Assembly: GCA_948144175.1 (NCBI GenBank)
Contig: CANXME010002486.1
Span: 1,054,001-1,118,000 of the forward strand
DNA from: Closterium sp. NIES-65
Lineage: Eukaryota > Streptophyta > Zygnematophyceae > Desmidiales > Closteriaceae
Direction of reading: 5' to 3'
Length of the DNA stretch: 64,000 bases
Under the pieces are notes generated by a model, which saw only the letters and a list, made by a program, of their open reading frames with translations, was not told the origin of the DNA and ran no database searches. Shown in pieces: positions 61,941-64,000 of this stretch. Made by a program: the position numbers and the translations under genes. The first letter of the stretch is position 1. Each line of letters opens with the position of its first letter.

Positions 61941-63369
61941 TTAGACTCCCCTTGCTGCTGCGAACTGCTGCGAATTTCCTCCTGTGAAGAATGGATCCGT
62001 TTGGTACCCATGGGTAAATAGGCCTGTCAGTAGGGGGTTGGTCTGGGTAAGTAGTATTGCATGGATCTGGGCAGTGGGGCGGGTCAGTGCGTCGGCGATG
62101 TTCGAGGCTCCCTTTTTGTAGGTGACCGTGTAGTGAAAATTGGACTCGAGAAAATCGAGCCAGCGAATCTGTCGTGGGTTGAGGTGTGGCTGTGCGCGGA
62201 GGTACTGTAGTGATTTATGGTCTGTCGGTACTGTCACGTCTGCGCCGGTCAAGTAACAGCGCCACACTTTGAACGCGTGTACGATCGCAAGCATTTCGTG
62301 GTCGTGTATCACGTATTTTTTCTCGGGCGGATGCAATTTTCGTGACTCGTATGCGATGGGTTGTAGGCCGTTGCCGAAGTCCTGTAGCAGTACGGCTCCG
62401 ATGGCGATGTTGCTTGCGTCGGTAACTAATTCGAATGGGCGGTGTGGGTCGGCGATGCGCAGGACAGGCGGTGAACAGAGAACATTTTTCAGGGCAGAGA
62501 AGGTAGCATGCTCTTTCTCCCCCCACGTAAAAGCGACCCCCTTCCGTAACAAGTCCGTCAACGGCGCTGTTAACCGTGCCATGTCGGGGACGAACCGACG
62601 CACGTAATTGACAAACCCCAAAAAGCTCTGTAGTTCCATGATATTCGACAGGGGGTGCCAGGCTTTGACCGTGTCTAACTTCTTGGGGTCAATTTTGACC
62701 CCAGCCTCCGAAATAACGTGCCCCAAAAACTCTAGCCGGTCCTGAAAAAACTCGCACTTGGAACCCTTTGTCAGGAGCCGATGCTCGTCTAAAATCTTAA
62801 ACACTGCTTCCAGATCTGCTAAATGCTGCTGCTTGTCGCGTCTGTAGACGAGGATTTCGTCGAGGTAAAATATCACGCATTTATTTAAAAGTGGCCTAAA
62901 CGCTTCATTCATGGTCATTTGAAATGTCGCTGGTGCGTTGGACAGCCCGAAAGGCATAACGGTGTATTCAAATGACACGTACCTAGTCCGGAAAGCTGTT
63001 TTGGCGCAGTCCGATGGTTTGACCCTAATCTGATGGTAACCTCCCCGTAAATCTATTTTCAAGAAAACCCGTGCTGTTCGCAGTTGGTCGATCAGTTCGT
63101 CGGCGCGGGGAATGGGGTACCGCGACTTGACTGTTACCCTGTTGAGCGCTCGGTAAGCGATGCACATGCGAAACCCTCCGTCTTTTTTTGGTGTGAACAG
63201 TATCGGTGGAGCGAACGGTGACGAGCTCGGTCGGATGAATTTCTTCGCAAATAAGTAATCTAACTTCTTCCTCAGTTCGTCGAGCTCGGGTTGTGTCAGT
63301 CTGAACTGTCGCTGTACAGTTGGCTGTGCCCCCAGTTCTAATTCTATTCGGTGGTCATGTGTTCGCTGA
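61941..63369 (-). pseudogene. gypsy pol: reverse transcriptase and RNase H
   Basis: RT motifs: RPSSSPFAPPILFTPKKDGGFRMC, FLKIDLRGGYHQIRV, TVMPFGLSNAPATFQ, and the palm motif reading YLDEILVY where the family has YLDD, so the second catalytic Asp is Glu. RNase H follows (FELVTDASNIAIGAVL, YESRKLHPPEKKY, TDHKSLQYL). The frame ends at 61941. The open frame begins before the first ATG (63167). Confidence 0.93.
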
Positions 63370-63374
63370 GGTCA

Positions 63375-63445
63375 TGTGCTCACCTCTAGTAGTTCGCGCC
63401 AACCCTATAGTCTAGCTCACTACCGTTGTAGAGTTGATCTTCGCA
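63375..63445 (+). repeat. Candidate 71-bp 5' LTR of a plus-strand element
   Basis: Starts TGTGCTC exactly where gypsy similarity ends and finishes CTTCGCA directly before a primer-binding site. The left flank is GGTCA (63370-63374). It is very short for an LTR and its partner lies beyond the window. Confidence 0.4.
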
Positions 63446-63484
63446 TGGTGCGGTGAGCGTGGATCGAACACGCGACCTTCAGAT
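63446..63484 (+). other. Primer-binding-site-like sequence, 39 nt complementary to plant tRNA-Phe
   Basis: TGGTGCGGTGAGCGTGGATC and the next 19 bases are the exact complement of the last 39 nt of cytosolic plant tRNA-Phe including CCA (compared from memory with wheat tRNA-Phe). The usual primer site is about 18 nt. The alternative is a tRNA 3'-half pseudogene on the minus strand. Confidence 0.65.
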
Positions 63485-63542
63485 AGGAGCCGACTTGTGC
63501 ACCTACTAAGTCGTTCGTAGGCCGGCAGCAGCGATAGTCGCC

Positions 63543-64000
63543 ATGGTCGACCCCGTAGTTGATGCGGGTGTAGCGGACACCTTGGAGGCACGTTTGGCTG
63601 ACGCGAGGAGACGCCATGCGAATGGCGAGTACGGGACGATCCCCTTAGTGATCGTCGAGTTGGGCATCCGGTCGCAGTGGGCGACGGAACACCCTTCCCG
63701 TCCTGCTTCTCCTCGACCGGTGCGCAACGAAGGAGGCGTCGACGACGAGGTCGACGGTGGTGCACGAGTCAGCGGCAGCGAAGGCACGAGGCAGAGAGGA
63801 GTGATCAAGGTCGACGGTGGTGTCGACGGAATCCAGGCGCGAGTGCAGCGGTCGACGGCGGCTGCAGGCAGCTCTCACGACGACGTCGATGTTCGACGTC
63901 GCTTCCCTCTACGAAGTGGTGGCGGGCTCTCGGCGACGACGCATGTGACGGCGGGCGGGATGGCACCGGCGTATGGCTACTTCAAGTTTTTGCCAGATCG
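63543..64000 (+). CDS. Open, edge-truncated ORF, possibly Gag of the plus-strand element
   Basis: From ATG at 63543 the frame stays open to the window end (152 codons, no stop): MVDPVVDAGVADTLEARLADARR, then a Gly/Asp/Arg-rich stretch, ending MAPAYGYFKFLP. It follows the primer-binding-site-like sequence by 58 bp, the place of gag in an LTR retrotransposon. No CCHC knuckle or capsid motif is seen yet, so the product is unproven. Confidence 0.45.
   Translation, partial: MVDPVVDAGVADTLEARLADARRRHANGEYGTIPLVIVELGIRSQWATEHPSRPASPRPVRNEGGVDDEVDGGARVSGSEGTRQRGVIKVDGGVDGIQARVQRSTAAAGSSHDDVDVRRRFPLRSGGGLSATTHVTAGGMAPAYGYFKFLPD

Larger units (their letters stand above)
59699..63369 (-). mobile_element. 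Ty3/gypsy chromovirus, degenerate, 5' part missing or displaced
   Basis: Minus-strand order: pol start HDHRIELELGAQPT near 63355, RT, RNase H, integrase, chromodomain to 60598, a 557-bp 3' leader, polypurine tract and LTR. Gypsy-type order (RT before integrase), with a chromodomain after integrase. Stops occur at 61941, near 61830, 61778, 61411 and in the chromodomain. Upstream gag and protease are not seen: similarity stops at 63370, where a plus-strand element appears to be inserted. Confidence 0.88.

Overview
The window is nuclear DNA of a streptophyte plant (a green alga of the charophyte/zygnematophyte grade or a bryophyte is my best guess; the species is not proven). The pointers are nuclear-encoded Ycf54 with a plastid transit peptide, a plastid-type MsrB, a CAX-interacting protein 4 whose N-terminus is that of land plants, a PPR-SMR organelle RNA protein, a trichome-birefringence-like (TBL) wall acetyltransferase, PRMT1, and a tRNA-Leu with canonical eukaryotic A and B boxes. 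Genes are GC-rich, introns are large and full of tandem repeats, and transposons fill the two ends and the middle.

Layout. 1-4057: a decayed hAT transposase gene (+) whose last exon is split by a 1670-bp TRIM-like LTR element. 4058-8501: repeats, an unrecognised minus-strand exon, and a solo LTR with a perfect target-site duplication (TSD). 8502-19682: four minus-strand housekeeping genes (a GCIP/cyclin-D-binding protein, a PPPDE/DeSI thiol peptidase, MsrB, Ycf54) and one plus-strand tRNA-Leu. 20036-26770: two inverted MITE copies flanking a full-length L1-type LINE that has an 11-bp TSD and a 39-A tail. 26972-35642: a large F-box/LRR gene (-). 36404-42022: PRMT1 (+). 43441-50330: PPR-SMR (+). 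50679-51560: CXIP4 (+). 52313-58128: TBL protein (-) with an unusual Lys-Pro-Ser repeat tail. 59699-63369: a Ty3/gypsy chromovirus (-) of the same LTR family as the solo LTR, apparently interrupted at 63375 by a plus-strand LTR element with a tRNA-Phe-type primer site. The gag-like ORF of that element runs off the right edge.

Two patterns stand out beyond the gene list. First, in every intron-containing gene here the introns are built largely from tandem copies of the neighbouring exon edges, splice sites included. The extreme case is PRMT1 intron 5, where an exon end with its 5' splice site occurs 19 times. Second, a dispersed hairpin motif, TTTTGAG-N4-CTCAAAA with a core that is itself usually palindromic (ACGT, GCGC, TCGA, AATT), recurs about a dozen times, almost always inside introns and next to those exon-edge copies. 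Both look like properties of this genome rather than of a single gene. The genes do not form an operon or pathway. Ycf54, MsrB and PPR-SMR act in plastids or organelles, TBL in Golgi wall modification, and PRMT1, CXIP4, PPPDE and F-box/LRR in protein modification, RNA and turnover. Exon models were checked by reading phase across every junction given, except for the F-box/LRR gene, where only some exons could be placed.
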